Positions 6,978 through 9,110 of a DNA stretch of 9,110 nucleotides are shown here, piece after piece. The position numbers and the translations under genes are program-made. The notes beneath the pieces are model-generated. The model saw nothing but the letters and a program-made list of their open reading frames with translations. It searched no databases and was not told where the DNA came from. Each line of letters opens with the position of its first letter. Positions within the stretch are counted from its first letter, which is position 1. The DNA is taken from contig JAHEKL010000099.1 in NCBI GenBank assembly GCA_024638345.1, positions 1 through 9,110 on the forward strand. The letters run 5' to 3'. The stretch comes from Gammaproteobacteria bacterium (GTDB taxonomy: Bacteria > Gemmatimonadota > Gemmatimonadetes > Longimicrobiales > Gaopeijiaceae).

Positions 6978-7835
6978 ATGAGCCTGCCAGGATTGCGACC
7001 TCGGTCCCCCCCCGGTCCGCGTCGGCGCTCGATCTCTCCTCACGACCGAGAGCGCCAGGCGTTTCGTTCGGGGCTTCTGGTATCGGCCGTTGCTCACATC
7101 CTCTTCATCGCGATCTACCCCTTTCTCTTCGATGGGGGAGAGGTCCGTCCGCCAACCGGCGACCCGACTCCTCCGCTGACGCTCGTGCCCGGAACGGAGA
7201 TCGTCGACCTCGTCGAGCTGACCGAGCCCGAAGAGCCTCCGGATGAGCCACAGGCCCCGGAGATCGAAGAAGAGGTCGCGATCGAGCCTCAGGCGGTCCA
7301 GCCCGTGGCGGACGGGGCCGACACGCCCCCCGACACGGACGGCGACGAAGACGAAGAGGAACTGACTGTGGCGGAGCGCCTCCAGCCCCGCATCGTGGAC
7401 CCACGAGTGTGGGCGCCGATGAATCCGGCTTACTTCGAGCTCACGGACCACGAACGGGCCGAGCTCCTCCTCCGCGGGATGATCGAGAGCTGGAACGACT
7501 CGATGGCCGTCGCCGAGGCACTCTCCGAGCGGGCGATGGACTGGACGTACACGGATGACGAGGGGAGACGGTGGGGCTTGTCGCCGGGGCGTCTACATCT
7601 CGGCGATTTCTCGATACCGCTTCCATTCTCCCTGGCCCTTCCACCCGGACGTCGCGAGGCGCTGAACGCCCGCCAGCTGATTCGCGACGACCTTGCGCGA
7701 GGCGCCGCAACTGCGATCATCCGAGAGACCTGGGCCGAGCGGGCGAGAGCGATCCGGGAGCGCTTGGAAGCCGATCGGGCGAACCCCGACGGAGTTCGCG
7801 CAGGCGACGACGGAGGCGGCGGAGGAGACCCCTGA
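6978..7835 (+). CDS. single-pass membrane protein with TonB-type N-terminus
   Basis: A 285-residue protein from ATG 6978, with GGAGG at 6960-6964 a rather long 13 nt upstream. Residues 1-30 are Arg/Pro-rich and cytoplasmic. Residues 32-51 (GLLVSAVAHILFIAIYPFLF) form one membrane helix containing S36-x3-H40, the motif by which TonB contacts ExbB/ExbD. Residues about 55-130 are Pro/Glu/Asp-rich like a TonB periplasmic spacer, though acidic rather than Lys/Pro alternating. The C-terminal half is not a TonB C-terminal domain I recognise: it has a helical MIESWNDSMAVAEALSERAM stretch, then DWTYTDDEGRRWGLSPGRLH, a small beta-like LGDFSIPLPFSLALPPGRR, a helical Arg/Glu-rich segment and a Gly-rich tail. 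Inference: an envelope protein that may couple to an ExbB/ExbD-type motor or simply anchor a periplasmic domain. No exbB/exbD genes are in the window. Calling it TonB itself would be too strong. Confidence 0.72.
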   Translation: MSLPGLRPRSPPGPRRRSISPHDRERQAFRSGLLVSAVAHILFIAIYPFLFDGGEVRPPTGDPTPPLTLVPGTEIVDLVELTEPEEPPDEPQAPEIEEEVAIEPQAVQPVADGADTPPDTDGDEDEEELTVAERLQPRIVDPRVWAPMNPAYFELTDHERAELLLRGMIESWNDSMAVAEALSERAMDWTYTDDEGRRWGLSPGRLHLGDFSIPLPFSLALPPGRREALNARQLIRDDLARGAATAIIRETWAERARAIRERLEADRANPDGVRAGDDGGGGGDP

Positions 7836-7912
7836 TCTCGTCGCCAGCCAGTTGTTGCGTGACCCGCCGCGACCATCGACGCTTCCCCGTTTCGCCATCA
7901 GGTCCGATCATT

Positions 7913-7942
7913 AGGAGGTAGCGTTACCCGGAGGGGAGGGGG
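7913..7942 (+). promoter_or_regulatory. double Shine-Dalgarno-like region deciding a TTG start
   Basis: AGGAGGT at 7913-7919 is a textbook anti-16S match but has no ATG, GTG or TTG at a suitable distance after it. A second purine tract, GGAGGGGAGGGGG at 7930-7942, ends 4 nt before TTG 7947. The frame has a TGA at 7860-7862 and no other usual start after it, so TTG 7947 is the best start for the HD-GYP gene. Confidence 0.5.
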
Positions 7943-7946
7943 TCGT

Positions 7947-9110
7947 TTGGAAGGGATCGCAGCGTTTCGCGGCAGGGAATTCTACCAGGGGCTCTTCGAC
8001 GCGCTCGTCCTCGGGATGGGAGCGGCGAAGGGCTATCTCTTCGATCACGGGCCCCGCGTGGCCGTCCAAGCGCAGACCCTCGGCGAGCGTGTCGGGATGA
8101 GCACCCACGATCTGGCCGAAGTGTTCTTCGGCGCGGTCCTCGCCGACGTAGGCATGATCGGTCTCGTCGAGGACGAATGGGAGATCCCTGTTCCGCAGCT
8201 CTCTCCGGCGGCCCGAGCCGAGGTCCAGACCCACCCCGAGCGCAGTGCCGCGGCCGCTACCTCCATTCCCTTGCTCGAGGGGGTGGGAACGTTGATCCGC
8301 CATCACCACGAATGGTGGGACGGATCTGGATATCCCAACGGTGTCGCAGGGGAGGAGATTCCCCTCGGTGCCCGAATCCTGAGGCTTGCCGATACCGTGA
8401 CTGCCCTAGGTGAACCCCGTCCCCACCGGCCCCGACGGAGCTCCGAGGAGATCCGGGACGCGGTCGCCGAGGGGGCCGGACGCGAATTCGATCCCGAGCT
8501 GGCTGCCCTGTGGTTGGAGCTGTTCGATAGGGATCAGCTCCCCACGGTGCAGTCCGCGATCTACCGACAGATTCGCGAGCGAGCGGTGGAGGAGCTCATC
8601 TTCAGGGGAGACCCGGTCGAGCCCGACGGGGGGTTGCTCCTCGAGCTCCTGGCTTCGCTGATCGACGCCAAGGACCCTTACACCGGGGGCCATTCGAGAC
8701 GCGTCGCGCGACTCGCGGAAGCCGTGAGCGGAGCGATGGGGCTCGATCAGGCGGCACGGGAGCGGGCGCGCGCCGCAGGGTACCTTCACGACCTCGGGAA
8801 ACTCGCGGTTCCATCGCGCGTGCTGCGCAAGCCGGATGCGCTCGACGACTCCGAGCACGCGCGGATCCGAAGGCACGCGGAGGACGGGGCCGAGCTCCTC
8901 GGTGAGATTCCGGTGCTGCAGTCGTTCGCTCCCGCCTGTCGGCATCATCACGAGCGGTGGGACGGACGCGGGTATCCGGACGGCCTGGCCGGAGACGCTA
9001 TCCCCCGGATCGCCCGAATCCTCGCCGTGTGCGACGCCTACGACGCGATGACGTCGGCCCGGGCCTATCGACCGGCGCGCACACACTTTGCGGCCGTCAC
9101 CGAGATCCGT
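7947..9110 (+). CDS. tandem HD-GYP domain protein, probable cyclic-dinucleotide phosphodiesterase (3' end outside window)
   Basis: The frame is open from TTG 7947 to the window end (388 residues) with no stop. Domain 1 (about 25-195) has H34 (HGPRV), then LADVGM where LHDIGK is expected (H replaced by A66, D67 kept, K replaced by M70), H96, the full GYP motif HHHEWWDGSGYP 119-130, DTVTAL in place of DxxDA (T152), and an FDPEL segment at 181. Domain 2 (from about 230) is intact: DPYTGGHSRRV with H249, LHDLGK with H281, D282 and K285, H310, HHHERWDGRGYP 333-344, then CDAYDAMTSARAYRP. HD-GYP proteins hydrolyse c-di-GMP, and some prefer cGAMP, with a two- or three-metal site. Domain 2 should be catalytic and domain 1 probably structural or regulatory. 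No receiver, PAS or membrane segment is visible in this part, so it looks cytoplasmic. A further sensory or output segment could follow beyond the edge. It is the last gene in the window and separated from the TonB-like gene by 111 bp with no clear promoter. Confidence 0.9.
   Translation, partial: MEGIAAFRGREFYQGLFDALVLGMGAAKGYLFDHGPRVAVQAQTLGERVGMSTHDLAEVFFGAVLADVGMIGLVEDEWEIPVPQLSPAARAEVQTHPERSAAAATSIPLLEGVGTLIRHHHEWWDGSGYPNGVAGEEIPLGARILRLADTVTALGEPRPHRPRRSSEEIRDAVAEGAGREFDPELAALWLELFDRDQLPTVQSAIYRQIRERAVEELIFRGDPVEPDGGLLLELLASLIDAKDPYTGGHSRRVARLAEAVSGAMGLDQAARERARAAGYLHDLGKLAVPSRVLRKPDALDDSEHARIRRHAEDGAELLGEIPVLQSFAPACRHHHERWDGRGYPDGLAGDAIPRIARILAVCDAYDAMTSARAYRPARTHFAAVTEIR

Noticed and set aside
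8406..9086. Minus-strand open frame (226 codons) at the window end
   Set aside because: It is opposite the second HD-GYP domain, whose catalytic motifs are all intact on the + strand.

Overview
This GC-rich window (roughly two-thirds G+C by eye) carries seven protein genes, all on the + strand, tightly packed. No RNA gene, transposase or CRISPR array was seen. Protein content suggests a Gram-negative bacterium of the Gemmatimonadota or a relative in the FCB group. The pointers are a long Glu/Gln-rich coiled-coil protein of DUF4175 type, a secreted 'asparagine synthetase B'-labelled protein otherwise familiar from Bacteroidetes, a TonB-type membrane protein with an unfamiliar C-terminus, and very high GC. 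This assignment is inference from recalled family distributions; no search was run.

Region 1 (1-6135) looks like one translationally coupled operon: the 3' part of the DUF4175-like coiled-coil gene; a small exported helical-repeat protein (ATGA overlap); the exported 'AsnB-like' protein (GTGA overlap); and a DinG/XPD-type helicase that begins in or just at the end of the preceding gene, probably on a non-standard start. The helicase carries an N-terminal RadC-type JAMM domain with all metal ligands visible. It keeps three of the four iron-sulfur cysteines of DinG; the first is Ser.

Region 2 (6136-6977) holds a free-standing FAH-family hydrolase/decarboxylase gene with its own Shine-Dalgarno, bounded by an 87-bp gap with a weak promoter-like pair and an 89-bp gap with two inverted repeats.

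Region 3 (6978-9110) holds a one-pass TonB-N-terminus-like protein, then a TTG-started protein with two HD-GYP domains in tandem that runs off the window. The first HD-GYP copy has lost its HD histidine and other catalytic residues; the second is intact. This suggests a regulated cyclic-dinucleotide phosphodiesterase.

The most interesting points are the JAMM-DinG fusion with its altered Fe-S site and unclear start, the degenerate/intact HD-GYP tandem, the TonB-like protein lacking a recognisable TonB C-terminal domain, and the probably misnamed exported AsnB-like protein. No three consecutive genes form an obvious new defence or biosynthetic system; the novelty lies in domain architecture.
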